DNA of 64,000 nucleotides from Pseudomonas putida (lineage in GTDB: Bacteria > Pseudomonadota > Gammaproteobacteria > Pseudomonadales > Pseudomonadaceae). A program made the position numbers and the translations under genes. The first letter of the stretch is position 1. Every line of letters starts with the position of its first letter. Of this stretch, positions 8,270 to 18,118 are shown in pieces. The notes under the pieces are model-generated. The model was not told the origin of the DNA. It saw only the letters and a program-made list of their open reading frames with translations, and made no database searches. The stretch is taken from the NCBI RefSeq assembly GCF_026625125.1, contig NZ_CP113097.1, positions 1,178,001-1,242,000 of the forward strand. Reading direction: 5' to 3'.

Positions 8270-9235
8270 ATGCGCGCGCTACCTCTCTTGTCGCTGCTTG
8301 TAGGCAGTTGCATGACGGTGCCAGCGTTGGCAGCCAATTCGTCGCCTGAGGCAAGCGAATGGCTGAACAAGCTGGCACAAGCCGAACAGAAGCAGAGTTA
8401 TCAGGGCTCCTTCGTTTACGAACGAAATGGCAGCTTCTCCTCCCACGATATCTGGCATCGAGTGCATGACGGCAAGGTCAGCGAGCGGCTGTTGCAGCTT
8501 GACGGCACCGCCCAGGAAATCGTGCGGGTGGATGGCAAGGTGCAATGCATTGGCGGTGCCTTGGCAAGTGGTGTGAACGACTTGCCTGATGCCGCGCCGC
8601 GCATGCTCGACCCCCTCAAATTGATGAGCTGGTACGATCTGGCTGTAGCGGGCAAGGCTCGTGTCGCCGGGCGCGATGCGGTCATCGTCACGCTGACCCC
8701 GCGCGACCAGCATCGCTACGCATTCGAATTGCATCTGGACAGCAAGACCGGCCTGCCGCTGCGCTCGTTGATGCTCAACGACAAGGGGCAGTTGCTCGAA
8801 CGCTTCCAGATGACGCGCCTGGATACCGATGACTTGCCAACCGATGCCGATCTGAAGGCCAGCGCCGCCTGCAAACCGGTGGAACGGGTGGCCAGCACCA
8901 AGACCGAAGCGGTCGCAGGCTGGCGCTCGGACTGGCTGCCGCCGGGTTTCGAGCTGATCAACAGCGCCGTGCGGCGTGACCCGTCTCGCAACAGCACCGT
9001 CAGCAGTCTCATGTACGACGATGGCCTGGCGCGCTTCTCGGTGTTTCTGGAGCCGGTTACCGAAGATGCCAGTGCCGATGTGCGCACTCAACTGGGCCCA
9101 ACCTCTGCCGTTTCACGTCGCCTGAACACGCCCAAGGGCAAGGTGATGGTCACCGTGGTCGGCGAAATTCCGCTGGGTACCGCAGAACGCGTCGCACTCT
9201 CGATGCGGCCACAGGATGCTCAGGCGCGCCAGTAA
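8270..9235 (+). CDS. mucB: Periplasmic regulator MucB (RseB-like)
   Basis: A 321-residue secreted protein. A signal peptide ends near LPALA at about residue 22, followed by two RseB-type lobes: a lipoprotein-LolA-like N-terminal domain with SYQGSFVYERNG, and a C-terminal domain with WRSDWLPPGFELI. MucB binds the periplasmic part of MucA and protects it from proteolysis until envelope lipids or misfolded proteins displace it. An AGGAGG site precedes the ATG. Confidence 0.95.
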   Translation: MRALPLLSLLVGSCMTVPALAANSSPEASEWLNKLAQAEQKQSYQGSFVYERNGSFSSHDIWHRVHDGKVSERLLQLDGTAQEIVRVDGKVQCIGGALASGVNDLPDAAPRMLDPLKLMSWYDLAVAGKARVAGRDAVIVTLTPRDQHRYAFELHLDSKTGLPLRSLMLNDKGQLLERFQMTRLDTDDLPTDADLKASAACKPVERVASTKTEAVAGWRSDWLPPGFELINSAVRRDPSRNSTVSSLMYDDGLARFSVFLEPVTEDASADVRTQLGPTSAVSRRLNTPKGKVMVTVVGEIPLGTAERVALSMRPQDAQARQ

Positions 9236-9330
9236 TGGCGCCCTTTTTCGGCGCATGCCAAGGCGCACGGACATGCAGCTGAAATGAAATTAAAGCATTG
9301 TCATTTGCAATCCATCTGTAAATTTTCTAT

Positions 9331-9360
9331 AGGTCAGGCTTCTTGGAGTCTGACCTTTCC
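9331..9360 (+). terminator. Hairpin between mucB and mucD
   Basis: AGGTCAG at 9331-9337 pairs with CTGACCT at 9350-9356 over a 12-base loop and is followed by TTTCC. This is a weak intrinsic terminator or attenuator. It could lower readthrough from algU-mucA-mucB into mucD. Confidence 0.45.
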
Positions 9361-9410
9361 TGCTTTGCAGGCGGTCTTATGTTAACTACGCTCGTTGTGA
9401 CGGGAGCCGT

Positions 9411-10850
9411 ATGTCAATACCACGCTTGAAATCCTATCTATCGATGTTCGCCGCCGTGCTGATGCTCGGCCAGGTGCTGACTGCCCAGGCCGAGGAAGCC
9501 TTGCCTGACTTCACTACCCTGGTCGAACAGGCCTCGCCGGCAGTGGTCAACATCAGTACCAAGCAAAAGCTGCCGGACCGCCGTGTTGCCGCCGGGCAGA
9601 TGCCGGACCTCGAAGGGTTGCCGCCGATGTTCCGTGAGTTCTTCGAGCGCAACATACCGCAGCAGCCGCGTTCGCCCCGAGGTGACCGTCAGCGTGAGGC
9701 CCAGTCGCTGGGTTCAGGCTTCATCATTTCCAGTGACGGCTATGTGCTGACCAACAACCACGTGGTTGCCGATGCCGACGAGATCATCGTCCGTCTGTCG
9801 GATCGCAGCGAGCTGCAGGCCAAGCTGGTCGGCACCGACCCGCGCACCGACGTGGCCCTGCTCAAGGTCGACGGCAAGAACCTGCCCACCGTCAAACTGG
9901 GCGACTCCGAGAAGCTCAAGGTGGGTGAGTGGGTGCTGGCCATCGGTTCGCCGTTCGGTTTCGATCACTCGGTGACCAAAGGGATCGTCAGCGCCAAAGG
10001 CCGCACCCTGCCCAATGACACCTATGTGCCCTTCATTCAGACCGACGTGGCCATCAACCCGGGCAACTCCGGTGGGCCGCTGTTCAACATGAATGGCGAA
10101 GTCGTGGGTATCAACTCGCAGATCTTCACCCGTTCGGGTGGTTTCATGGGGCTGTCGTTCGCCATCCCGATCGATGTCGCGCTCGATGTTTCCAATCAGT
10201 TGAAGAAAGACGGCAAGGTCAGCCGCGGCTGGCTGGGTGTGGTCATTCAGGAGGTCAACAAGGACCTGGCTGAATCCTTCGGCCTCGACAAGCCGGCCGG
10301 CGCCCTGGTGGCGCAGGTGCTGGAAGATGGCCCGGCAGCCAAGAGCGGCCTGCAGGTGGGCGACGTAATCCTGAGCATGAACGGCCAACCGATTGTCATG
10401 TCGGCCGACCTGCCACACTTGGTCGGCACCCTGAAAGCTGGCGCCAAGGCCAAACTGGAAATCATCCGCAATGGCAAGCGCCAGAACCTGGATGTGACCA
10501 TTGGTGCGATGCCTGATGACGATGCCGATATCGGCACCGGCACGGGTGCCGATGGCAGCGCAGAGCGCAGCAGCAACCGCCTGGGTGTGTCCGTCTCCGA
10601 CCTGACTGCCGAACAGAAGAAGTCCCTGGAGCTCAAGGGCGGCGTGGTCATCAAAGAAGTCCAGGACGGCCCGGCTGCCATGATTGGCCTGCGTCCAGGT
10701 GACGTGATCAGCCACTTGAACAACCAGGCGATCGCCTCGGCCAAGCAGTTCACCGAAATTGCCAAGGAGCTGCCGAAGAACCGTTCGGTATCCATGCGCG
10801 TGCTGCGCCAGGGCCGTGCCAGCTTCATCACCTTCAAGCTGGCCGAATAA
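9411..10850 (+). CDS. mucD: Periplasmic serine protease MucD (DegP/HtrA family)
   Basis: A 479-residue HtrA protease-chaperone. A signal peptide of about 27 residues ends in AQA. The trypsin-like domain has catalytic His117 (NNHVV), Asp147 (RTDVALL) and Ser220 (GNSGGP). Two PDZ domains follow, at about 265-355 and 385-475. MucD degrades misfolded envelope proteins and dampens AlgU activation. In P. aeruginosa mucC lies between mucB and mucD; here 175 non-coding bases stand there instead. Confidence 0.95.
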   Translation: MSIPRLKSYLSMFAAVLMLGQVLTAQAEEALPDFTTLVEQASPAVVNISTKQKLPDRRVAAGQMPDLEGLPPMFREFFERNIPQQPRSPRGDRQREAQSLGSGFIISSDGYVLTNNHVVADADEIIVRLSDRSELQAKLVGTDPRTDVALLKVDGKNLPTVKLGDSEKLKVGEWVLAIGSPFGFDHSVTKGIVSAKGRTLPNDTYVPFIQTDVAINPGNSGGPLFNMNGEVVGINSQIFTRSGGFMGLSFAIPIDVALDVSNQLKKDGKVSRGWLGVVIQEVNKDLAESFGLDKPAGALVAQVLEDGPAAKSGLQVGDVILSMNGQPIVMSADLPHLVGTLKAGAKAKLEIIRNGKRQNLDVTIGAMPDDDADIGTGTGADGSAERSSNRLGVSVSDLTAEQKKSLELKGGVVIKEVQDGPAAMIGLRPGDVISHLNNQAIASAKQFTEIAKELPKNRSVSMRVLRQGRASFITFKLAE

Positions 10851-10867
10851 GCCGGCTTGTCAGTCGC

Positions 10868-10893
10868 AAAGGGCAGCTTCGGCTGCCCTTTTT
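10868..10893 (+). terminator. Rho-independent terminator after mucD
   Basis: AAAGGGCAGC (10868-10877), loop TTCG, then GCTGCCCTTT (10882-10891), running into a T tract. A perfect ten-base-pair stem with a UUCG tetraloop, 17 bases after the mucD stop. Confidence 0.9.
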
Positions 10894-11032
10894 CATGAAC
10901 GTTCACAATTATTGGGGGCACTCAGCCTGTATCGTGCGTCAGAGGAATCTCCCATATCCCTGCTGGTTGAGGTACAATTCCCGGCTATTTTTCGGCGGGC
11001 GTCCGGCTCGCAGCCTTTTCGAGTGTTGACCC

Positions 11033-12832
11033 GTGAGTGATTTGAGTCATATCCGCAATTTCTCCATCATCGCCCACATCGACCATGGCAAGTCGACGCT
11101 GGCCGACCGTTTCATCCAGTTGTGCGGTGGCCTGACGGCACGCGAAATGGAAGCTCAGGTTCTCGACTCCATGGACCTGGAGCGCGAACGCGGGATCACC
11201 ATCAAAGCCCACAGCGTCACGCTTCACTACAAGGCGCTGGACGGCAAGACCTACCAGCTGAACTTCATCGATACCCCCGGCCACGTCGACTTCACCTATG
11301 AAGTCTCGCGTTCCCTGGCGGCGTGTGAGGGTGCGCTGCTGGTGGTGGACGCCGGCCAGGGCGTCGAAGCCCAGTCCGTCGCCAACTGCTACACCGCCAT
11401 CGAGCAGGGCCTTGAGGTCATGCCGGTCCTGAACAAGATGGACCTGCCCCAGGCCGACCCTGATCGGGTCAAGGACGAGATCGAGAAGATCATCGGTATC
11501 GACGCCACCGATGCGGTAGCGTGCAGTGCCAAGAGCGGCATGGGCGTCGACGAGGTGCTCGAGCGTCTGGTCCACACCATCCCTGCGCCAGTGGGCGAAA
11601 TCGATGCCCCGTTGCAGGCGTTGATCATCGACTCCTGGTTCGACAACTACCTGGGCGTGGTGTCGTTGGTGCGCGTGCGCCAGGGCCGCGTCAAGAAGGG
11701 CGACAAGATCCTGGTCAAGTCCACCGGCAAGGTGCACCTGGTCGACAGCGTGGGTGTGTTCACCCCGAAACATACCCAGACCCCTGACCTGAAAGCCGGT
11801 GAAGTTGGCTTCATCATTGCCAGCATCAAGGACATCCATGGTGCGCCGGTCGGCGACACCCTGACCCTGTCCTCGACCCCCGAGGTCGAAATGCTGGCAG
11901 GCTTCAAGAAGATTCAGCCGCAGGTTTATGCCGGCCTGTTCCCGGTCAGCTCCGACGATTTCGAGGACTTCCGCGACGCCCTGCAGAAGCTGACCCTGAA
12001 CGACTCGTCGCTGCAGTACATGCCTGAGAGCTCCGACGCACTGGGCTTCGGCTTCCGTTGCGGCTTCCTGGGCATGCTGCACATGGAGATCATCCAGGAG
12101 CGCCTGGAGCGCGAGTACGACCTGGACCTGATCACCACCGCGCCAAGCGTGATCTACGAGCTGGAACTCAAGACCGGCGAAACCATCGTGGTCGACAACC
12201 CGTCGAAGCTGCCTGATGTTTCGTCTGTCACCGACTTCCGCGAGCCGATCGTCACCGCGACCATCCTGGTGCCGCAGGAGCATCTGGGCAACGTCATCAC
12301 CCTGTGCATCGAGAAGCGTGGCGTACAGCGCGACATGCAGTTCCTCGGCAGCCAGGTTCAGGTGCGTTATGACATGCCGATGAACGAAGTGGTGCTGGAC
12401 TTCTTCGACCGCCTCAAGTCGACCAGCCGCGGCTATGCTTCGCTGGACTATCATTTCGATCGCTATCAATCGGCCAACCTCGTCAAGCTGGATGTACTGA
12501 TCAACGGCGACAAGGTCGATGCCCTGGCATTGATCGTGCACCGCGACAACGCGGCCTACAAAGGCCGTGCGTTGACCGAGAAGATGAAGGAACTGATCCC
12601 GCGGCAGATGTTCGATGTGGCGATCCAGGCAGCCATTGGCGGCCAGATCATTGCGCGGACAACCGTCAAGGCGCTCAGAAAGAACGTACTGGCCAAGTGC
12701 TACGGTGGTGACGTCAGCCGTAAGAAAAAGCTGCTGGAGAAGCAGAAGGCCGGTAAGAAACGCATGAAACAGGTGGGCAACGTGGAGATTCCACAAGAAG
12801 CCTTCCTCGCCGTGCTCAGGTTGGATAGCTAG
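11033..12832 (+). CDS. lepA: Elongation factor 4 (LepA)
   Basis: A 599-residue translational GTPase that acts on the ribosome during initiation or elongation stalling and can promote back-translocation. The G1 motif is HIDHGKST near residue 17, G3 is DTPGHVDF and G4 is NKMDLP. The LepA-specific C-terminal domain is complete ([18 protein letters not shown]). Translation starts at GTG 11033, giving [15 protein letters not shown]. It is the first gene of a lepA-lepB-rnc-era run; lepB follows after five bases. A TACAAT at 10973-10978 may be the -10. Confidence 0.97.
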   Translation: MSDLSHIRNFSIIAHIDHGKSTLADRFIQLCGGLTAREMEAQVLDSMDLERERGITIKAHSVTLHYKALDGKTYQLNFIDTPGHVDFTYEVSRSLAACEGALLVVDAGQGVEAQSVANCYTAIEQGLEVMPVLNKMDLPQADPDRVKDEIEKIIGIDATDAVACSAKSGMGVDEVLERLVHTIPAPVGEIDAPLQALIIDSWFDNYLGVVSLVRVRQGRVKKGDKILVKSTGKVHLVDSVGVFTPKHTQTPDLKAGEVGFIIASIKDIHGAPVGDTLTLSSTPEVEMLAGFKKIQPQVYAGLFPVSSDDFEDFRDALQKLTLNDSSLQYMPESSDALGFGFRCGFLGMLHMEIIQERLEREYDLDLITTAPSVIYELELKTGETIVVDNPSKLPDVSSVTDFREPIVTATILVPQEHLGNVITLCIEKRGVQRDMQFLGSQVQVRYDMPMNEVVLDFFDRLKSTSRGYASLDYHFDRYQSANLVKLDVLINGDKVDALALIVHRDNAAYKGRALTEKMKELIPRQMFDVAIQAAIGGQIIARTTVKALRKNVLAKCYGGDVSRKKKLLEKQKAGKKRMKQVGNVEIPQEAFLAVLRLDS

Positions 12833-12837
12833 GTCCT

Positions 12838-13692
12838 ATGTCGCTAAATTTCCCGCTGTTGCTAGTCATCGCCGTTGCCGTTTGCGGTCTGTTGGGCTTG
12901 ATCGACCTGCTGTTCCTGGCTCCGCGCCGGCGGGCGGCGGTCGCCAACTACCAGGGTAGTGTCACTCAGCCAGAAATGGCGGTGGTCGAGCGCCTGAACA
13001 AGGAACCGCTACTGGTCGAGTACGGTAAGTCGTTCTTCCCGGTGCTGTTCATCGTCCTGGTGCTGCGCTCTTTCCTTGTGGAGCCGTTCCAGATTCCTTC
13101 GGGGTCGATGAAACCGACCCTGGAAGTGGGCGATTTCATCCTGGTGAACAAGTTCTCGTATGGCATTCGCCTGCCGGTGATCGACAAGAAGGTCATCGAG
13201 GTGGGTGACCCGCAACGCGGTGATGTGATGGTGTTCCGCTACCCAAGCGACCCGAACGTCAATTACATCAAGCGTGTGGTGGGCCTGCCAGGCGACCAGA
13301 TCCGCTACACCAGCGACAAGCGGCTGTTCGTCAATGGCCAGCCAGTGGCCGAGCAATTGGTCGGTGCCGAGCCAGGTACCCTGGGCAGCGCCGAGCTGTT
13401 CAAGGAAAAACTTGGCGAAACCGAGCACTTGATCCGCAAGGAAATGACCCGTTATCGCATGCCGCCGGACCAGCAGTGGACCGTGCCGGCTGGCCATTAC
13501 TTCATGATGGGCGACAACCGCGACAACTCCAACGACAGCCGTTACTGGGATGACCCGAACATTCCCAAGGAACTGCACGGCATGGTTCCGGACCGGAACA
13601 TTGTCGGCAAGGCCTTCGCGGTCTGGATGAGCTGGCCAGAGCCAAAGCTCAGCCACTTGCCCAACCTGTCGCGGGTCGGCCTGATCCATTGA
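12838..13692 (+). CDS. lepB: Signal peptidase I (LepB)
   Basis: A 284-residue inner-membrane leader peptidase that cleaves Sec and Tat signal peptides. Membrane segments lie near residues 4-24 and 62-78. The Ser-Lys dyad is Ser90 in PSGSMKPTL and Lys145 in YIKRVVGLPGD, the same numbering as E. coli. The box GDNRDNSNDSRYWD is present near the C-terminus. It follows lepA by five bases. Confidence 0.96.
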   Translation: MSLNFPLLLVIAVAVCGLLGLIDLLFLAPRRRAAVANYQGSVTQPEMAVVERLNKEPLLVEYGKSFFPVLFIVLVLRSFLVEPFQIPSGSMKPTLEVGDFILVNKFSYGIRLPVIDKKVIEVGDPQRGDVMVFRYPSDPNVNYIKRVVGLPGDQIRYTSDKRLFVNGQPVAEQLVGAEPGTLGSAELFKEKLGETEHLIRKEMTRYRMPPDQQWTVPAGHYFMMGDNRDNSNDSRYWDDPNIPKELHGMVPDRNIVGKAFAVWMSWPEPKLSHLPNLSRVGLIH

Positions 13693-13697
13693 TACCC

Positions 13698-13726
13698 TTC
13701 GGCGCTGTCCAGCAGACAGCGCCGAA
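13698..13726 (+). promoter_or_regulatory. Perfect stem-loop between lepB and rnc
   Basis: TTCGGCGCTGTC (13698-13709) and GACAGCGCCGAA (13715-13726) form a perfect 12-base-pair stem with loop CAGCA. No T tract follows (TGCATTTCTG), so it is a poor terminator. It sits 128 bases before the rnc start and may control rnc or stabilise the lepB 3-prime end. Confidence 0.7.
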
Positions 13727-13853
13727 TGCATTTCTGACATAGGCTGTGTTCTCAGGGATCGAGAGATTCGTTGCTCGCCGCGACGGGCCACAGCCAAACA
13801 GTCTTTCAGGATGTTGATTTGAACAACGCGTTGAACAACCAGCGGGTGGCTGC

Positions 13854-14543
13854 ATGAGTGCTTCCCTTGCCCGTCTCGAGCGCAAGCTCGGTTACACCTT
13901 CAAAGACCAGGACCAGATGGTGCTGGCCCTGACCCATCGCAGCTACGCCGGGCGCAACAATGAGCGCCTGGAGTTTCTTGGCGATGCCATTCTCAACTTC
14001 GTGGCCGGCGAGGCGCTGTTCGAGCGCTTCCCGCAGGCCCGCGAAGGGCAGTTGTCGCGCTTGCGTGCCCGTCTGGTCAAGGGTGAGACCCTGGCCCGTC
14101 TGGCCCGTGGTTTCGACCTGGGTGAGTACCTGCGCCTGGGCTCCGGTGAGCTCAAGAGCGGCGGTTTCCGCCGCGAGTCGATCCTGGCCGACGCCCTCGA
14201 AGCCCTGATCGGCGCCATCTATCTTGATGCCGACATGCAGACCGCCCGCGAGCGCGTGCTGGCCTGGCTGACCGACGAGTTCGAAAGCCTGACCCTGGTC
14301 GATACCAACAAAGACCCGAAAACCCGCCTGCAGGAGTTTCTGCAGTCGCGTAGCTGTGAGCTGCCTCGCTACGAGGTGGTGGACATCCAGGGCGAACCGC
14401 ACTGCCGTACCTTCTTCGTCGAATGCGAAGTGGTGCTGCTGAACAACAAGAGCCGTGGCCAGGGCGTGAGCCGGCGTATTGCCGAGCAAGTCGCCGCCGC
14501 CGCCGCATTGATCGCCCTGGGCGTGGAGAATGGCAATGACTGA
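13854..14543 (+). CDS. rnc: Ribonuclease III
   Basis: A 229-residue double-strand-specific endoribonuclease. The catalytic domain has the signature [12 protein letters not shown] (about 37-48) and the acidic [13 protein letters not shown] box. A C-terminal dsRNA-binding domain (about 155-224) contains the usual basic and Ala-rich helix. It processes rRNA precursors and some mRNAs. No clear Shine-Dalgarno sequence precedes the ATG. Its last codons overlap the era start. Confidence 0.96.
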   Translation: MSASLARLERKLGYTFKDQDQMVLALTHRSYAGRNNERLEFLGDAILNFVAGEALFERFPQAREGQLSRLRARLVKGETLARLARGFDLGEYLRLGSGELKSGGFRRESILADALEALIGAIYLDADMQTARERVLAWLTDEFESLTLVDTNKDPKTRLQEFLQSRSCELPRYEVVDIQGEPHCRTFFVECEVVLLNNKSRGQGVSRRIAEQVAAAAALIALGVENGND

Positions 14544-15438
14544 GAACAATCCGACCCGCTGCGGCTACGTGGCCATCGTCGGCCGCCCCAACGTGGGCAA
14601 GTCCACCTTGCTCAACCATATCCTCGGCCAGAAGCTGGCGATCACCTCGCGCAAGCCACAGACTACCCGCCACAACATGCTCGGCATCAAGACCGAGGGT
14701 GATGTGCAGGCCATCTATGTCGATACCCCCGGCATGCACAAGGCCAACGACAAGGCCTTGAACCGCTACATGAACCGCAATGCCTCGGCGGCCCTCAAGG
14801 ACGTCGATGTGGTGATCTTCGTGGTTGACCGTACGCGCTGGACCGATGAGGACCAACTGGTGCTCGAACGCGTTCAGTACGTGACCGGCCCGCTGATCAT
14901 TGCCGTCAACAAAACCGACCGCATGGACGAGAAAGCCGAGCTGATCCCGCACCTGCAGTGGCTGCAGGAGCAACTGCCCAATGCCGAGGTGGTACCCATC
15001 TCTGCCCAGCAAGGTCACAACCTCGACGCACTGGAGGCGCTGATCGCCAAGCACCTGCCGGAAAACGATCACTTCTTCCCGGAAGACCAGATCACCGACC
15101 GCAGCAGCCGTTTCCTGGCCGCTGAACTGGTGCGTGAGAAAATCATGCGCCAGCTGGGTGCCGAGTTGCCCTACCAGATCACCGTGGAGATCGAGGAGTT
15201 CAAGCAGCAAGGGCATGTGCTGCACATCCATGCGCTGATCCTGGTTGAACGGGACGGCCAGAAGAAGATCATCATTGGCGACAAGGGCGAGCGCATCAAA
15301 CGCATCGGCTCCGACGCCCGCAAGGACATGGAAACCCTGTTCGACGCCAAGGTCATGCTCAACCTCTGGGTCAAGGTCAAAGGCGGCTGGTCCGATGACG
15401 AGCGCGCACTGCGCTCGCTGGGCTACGGCGACCTGTAA
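14536..15438 (+). CDS. era: GTPase Era
   Basis: A 300-residue GTPase required for 30S ribosome maturation; it binds the 3-prime end of 16S rRNA. The G1 motif is GRPNVGKST, followed by the switch [16 protein letters not shown] and NKTDRMD, with a C-terminal KH domain ([15 protein letters not shown]). I chose the ATG at 14536 because GGAG at 14525-14528 is seven bases upstream; an ATG at 14530 is also in frame but too close. The start lies inside rnc (8-base overlap), so the pair is coupled. Confidence 0.95.
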   Translation: MTENNPTRCGYVAIVGRPNVGKSTLLNHILGQKLAITSRKPQTTRHNMLGIKTEGDVQAIYVDTPGMHKANDKALNRYMNRNASAALKDVDVVIFVVDRTRWTDEDQLVLERVQYVTGPLIIAVNKTDRMDEKAELIPHLQWLQEQLPNAEVVPISAQQGHNLDALEALIAKHLPENDHFFPEDQITDRSSRFLAAELVREKIMRQLGAELPYQITVEIEEFKQQGHVLHIHALILVERDGQKKIIIGDKGERIKRIGSDARKDMETLFDAKVMLNLWVKVKGGWSDDERALRSLGYGDL

Positions 15439-15446
15439 CCCTTCCA

Positions 15447-15478
15447 GCGGCCCGGATCTCTCCGGGCCGCTTTGCTTT
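15447..15478 (+). terminator. Terminator between era and recO
   Basis: GCGGCCCGGA (15447-15456), loop TCTC, TCCGGGCCGC (15461-15470), followed by TTTGCTTT. A perfect ten-base-pair GC stem. recO therefore probably depends on readthrough or its own promoter. Confidence 0.8.
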
Positions 15479-15491
15479 CAGGCCACACTTC

Positions 15492-16175
15492 ATGGAACAA
15501 CCTGTCGGCCAGCCGGCCTATGTGCTGCACAGCCGTGCCTATAAGGAAACCAGCGCGCTGGTGGACTTTTTCACACCGCAGGGGCGCGTGCGCGCGGTGT
15601 TGCGCCGAGCACGGGGCAAGGGTGGCAGCCTGGTGCGGCCGTTCGTGCCGCTGGAAGTGGAACTGCGCGGGCGCAGTGAGCTCAAGAACGTCGGGCGCCT
15701 GGACAGCATGGGCGTCGCTGCCTGGCTGCATGGCGATGCACTGTTCAGCGGCCTCTACCTCAATGAGCTGCTGATGCGCCTGCTGCCTGCCGAGGCACCA
15801 CAACCCGAACTTTTCGAGCACTACGCACTGACCCTGCAGGCCCTGGCCGCCGGGCGGCCGTTGGAGCCCCTGCTGCGCTCCTTCGAGTGGCGCCTGCTGG
15901 AAGACCTGGGTTACGCCTTTGCGCTTGACCACGACGTCAGCGACGAGCCTATCGAGGCTGAGGGGCTTTACCGCTTGCAGGTCGATGCCGGCCTTGAGCG
16001 CGTTTACCTGGTGCAGCCTGGTTTGTTCAACGGCGCGCAGCTGTTGGCCCTCGCTCAGGCGGACTGGGACGCACCTGGTGCTCTGCTGGCGGCCAAGCGC
16101 CTGATGCGTCAGGCGCTGGCGGTCCATCTGGGGCCAAAACCGCTGGTCAGTCGGGAACTGTTTCGCAAGCGCTGA
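15492..16175 (+). CDS. recO: DNA repair protein RecO
   Basis: A 227-residue recombination mediator of the RecFOR pathway, helping load RecA onto SSB-coated single-stranded DNA. It has an N-terminal OB fold ([20 protein letters not shown]) and a helical C-terminal domain ([15 protein letters not shown]). Like many Pseudomonas RecO proteins it lacks an obvious zinc-binding cysteine cluster. It lies between era and pdxJ, the standard order. Confidence 0.92.
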   Translation: MEQPVGQPAYVLHSRAYKETSALVDFFTPQGRVRAVLRRARGKGGSLVRPFVPLEVELRGRSELKNVGRLDSMGVAAWLHGDALFSGLYLNELLMRLLPAEAPQPELFEHYALTLQALAAGRPLEPLLRSFEWRLLEDLGYAFALDHDVSDEPIEAEGLYRLQVDAGLERVYLVQPGLFNGAQLLALAQADWDAPGALLAAKRLMRQALAVHLGPKPLVSRELFRKR

Positions 16176-16218
16176 GCACGTCGTATGCTGTGGGGCTAAA
16201 TCTTCAGGAGAGCCTTTC

Positions 16219-16959
16219 GTGACTCACAGCAACCGTATGCTTCTCGGCGTCAACATCGACCACGTGGCTACCTTGCGCCAGGCCCGCGGCACACGCTACC
16301 CGGACCCGGTCAAGGCTGCGCTGGATGCCGAAGAAGCAGGCGCCGATGGCATCACCGTGCACCTGCGCGAAGACCGCCGGCATATCCAGGAGCGCGATGT
16401 GGTGTTGCTCAAGGACGTGTTGCAAACCCGCATGAATTTCGAGATGGGCGTCACTGAAGAGATGATGGCGTTCGCCGAGAAGATTCGCCCGGCACACATC
16501 TGCCTGGTGCCTGAAACACGCCAGGAACTGACCACCGAGGGCGGCCTTGACGTGGCTGGCCAGGAGGCACGGATCAAGGCAGCGGTGGAGCGCCTGTCGC
16601 GCACTGGCGCTGAAGTGTCGCTGTTCATCGATGCCGACGAGCGGCAGATCGAGGCATCGCGCCGCGTCGGGGCCCCGGCGATCGAATTGCACACCGGCCG
16701 TTATGCCGATGCTCAAACGCCGACTGAGGTTGCTGAGGAGCTCAAGAGGATCGTCGATGGCGTCGCTTTTGGCGTCGGCCAGGGGCTGATCGTCAATGCC
16801 GGCCATGGCCTGCATTACCACAACGTCGAGGCGGTGGCGGCAATCAAGGGCATCAATGAATTGAACATTGGCCACGCCTTGGTGGCCCATGCACTGTTCG
16901 TAGGTTTCAAGGCGGCGGTGGCAGAGATGAAGGCGCTGATCGTTGCAGCTTCGCGCTGA
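16219..16959 (+). CDS. pdxJ: Pyridoxine 5'-phosphate synthase PdxJ
   Basis: A 246-residue TIM-barrel enzyme that condenses 1-deoxy-D-xylulose 5-phosphate with 3-amino-2-oxopropyl phosphate to pyridoxine 5-phosphate. Conserved blocks are [34 protein letters not shown] and [10 protein letters not shown]. Translation starts at GTG 16219 after AGGAG. It closes the lepA-to-pdxJ run and is followed by a REP pair. Confidence 0.95.
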   Translation: MTHSNRMLLGVNIDHVATLRQARGTRYPDPVKAALDAEEAGADGITVHLREDRRHIQERDVVLLKDVLQTRMNFEMGVTEEMMAFAEKIRPAHICLVPETRQELTTEGGLDVAGQEARIKAAVERLSRTGAEVSLFIDADERQIEASRRVGAPAIELHTGRYADAQTPTEVAEELKRIVDGVAFGVGQGLIVNAGHGLHYHNVEAVAAIKGINELNIGHALVAHALFVGFKAAVAEMKALIVAASR

Positions 16960-17019
16960 TCATCGCTGCGTGGCTGTTTGCGGACGGGGCAGGGGTTAGT
17001 GCCGTCAGTCAGGCAGTTT

Positions 17020-17119
17020 GGGGCCGCTCTGCGGCCCATCGCCGGCAAGCCAACTCCTACAGGTACAGCGCAGTTCTTGAGGTTTGCGCCCTACCTGTGG
17101 GAGCCGGCTTGCCGGCGAT
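17020..17119. repeat. REP pair (REPIN) after pdxJ
   Basis: A REP unit at 17020-17064 begins with the hairpin GGGCCGC-TCT-GCGGCCC (17021-17037) and continues through ATCGCCGGCAAGCC. A second unit in inverted orientation occupies 17093-17119 and matches the first 27 bases with about three differences. Two inverted REP units separated by 28 bases form the typical mobile doublet of pseudomonads, placed between the ends of pdxJ and cmoB. It probably also acts as a bidirectional terminator. Confidence 0.85.
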
Positions 17120-17161
17120 AGGGCGGTTAGCAACTGACTGGCATGACGCTGCGCAAAGCCT

Positions 17162-18118
17162 TCATTTGCGCGCCAACAGCGTGGCGCGGCGTGGGGCGGG
17201 CAATCCCTCAATGGTCTTGCTATGGTCGTGCGGGTCGAGGAAGTCCCCCAGCGACTGGTAGCGCATCCACTCGGTGCTGCGCTGCTCCTCGACACTGGTC
17301 ACACTGACATCCACACAGCGCACATCGCTGAAACCCGCACGGCGCAACCAGCGCTCCAACGCCGGTACCGATGGCAGGTACCAGACGTTGCGCATCTGCG
17401 CATAGCGGTCTTCAGGCACCAGTACCTGCTGCTCGTCGCCCTCGACCACCAGCGTCTCCAGTACCAGCTCACCCCCTTTGACCAGGCAGTCCTTGAGCGC
17501 CAGCAGGTGCTCGATGGGGGAGCGGCGATGGTAGAACACCCCCATGGAAAAGACCGTGTCGAAACCTTCCAGGTTGGCTGGCAGCTCTTCCAGCGCAAAC
17601 GGCAGGTGCCAAGCCGGCAAGTCGGGCAGGTACCGCTGCACGGCCTGGAACTGGCAGAAAAACAGCCAATTGGGGTCAACGCCGATGACCATGTCGGCGC
17701 CTGCGCCGAGCATGCGCCATTGGTAATAGCCGTTGCCGCAACCCACATCGAGCACACGCTTGCCCTGCAGGTTCAGGTGCGGAGCCACGCGCGACCACTT
17801 CCAGTCCGAGCGCCACTCCGTGTCGACATGCACGCCGAACAGGTCGAACGGCCCTTTGCGCCAAGGCGACAGGCCCATCAGGGCGTGGCGCATCTGCGCG
17901 CGGGTGGCATCGTCGCAGTCACAGTCCAGCCGCAGGCCGTCGACCAGGTCGATTTCGCTTGGCAGCAGTGCCGGCAGGGCGTCCAGCGCACCGCGCCAGC
18001 GCTCGAGATCGCCGTGGCCTTTCTCCAGCTTGGCTTGAAGTTGTGCTTGCAGGCCTTGCGACCAACAAGCCAGTGGGGTGCCCGCCAGGCGGCGGACGAG
18101 AGGGGACAGATCGATCAT
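17162..18118 (-). CDS. cmoB: tRNA U34 carboxymethyltransferase CmoB
   Basis: A 318-residue Rossmann methyltransferase-like enzyme. It uses carboxy-S-adenosylmethionine to convert 5-hydroxyuridine-34 to 5-carboxymethoxyuridine in wobble tRNAs. The cofactor motif [15 protein letters not shown] and the family segment HLNLQGKRV are visible; length is close to E. coli CmoB (323). Its start overlaps the cmoA stop by four bases (ATGA), so they form an operon that makes and uses the cofactor. Confidence 0.95.
   Translation of the reverse strand: MIDLSPLVRRLAGTPLACWSQGLQAQLQAKLEKGHGDLERWRGALDALPALLPSEIDLVDGLRLDCDCDDATRAQMRHALMGLSPWRKGPFDLFGVHVDTEWRSDWKWSRVAPHLNLQGKRVLDVGCGNGYYQWRMLGAGADMVIGVDPNWLFFCQFQAVQRYLPDLPAWHLPFALEELPANLEGFDTVFSMGVFYHRRSPIEHLLALKDCLVKGGELVLETLVVEGDEQQVLVPEDRYAQMRNVWYLPSVPALERWLRRAGFSDVRCVDVSVTSVEEQRSTEWMRYQSLGDFLDPHDHSKTIEGLPAPRRATLLARK

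Noticed and set aside
9235..9254. GCGCC/GGCGC hairpin after mucB
   Set aside because: The short stem sits on the stop codon and has a T tract only in the loop; the hairpin at 9331 is the better candidate.
10985..12796. A 603-codon frame antisense to lepA
   Set aside because: Shadow of a highly conserved gene on the other strand.
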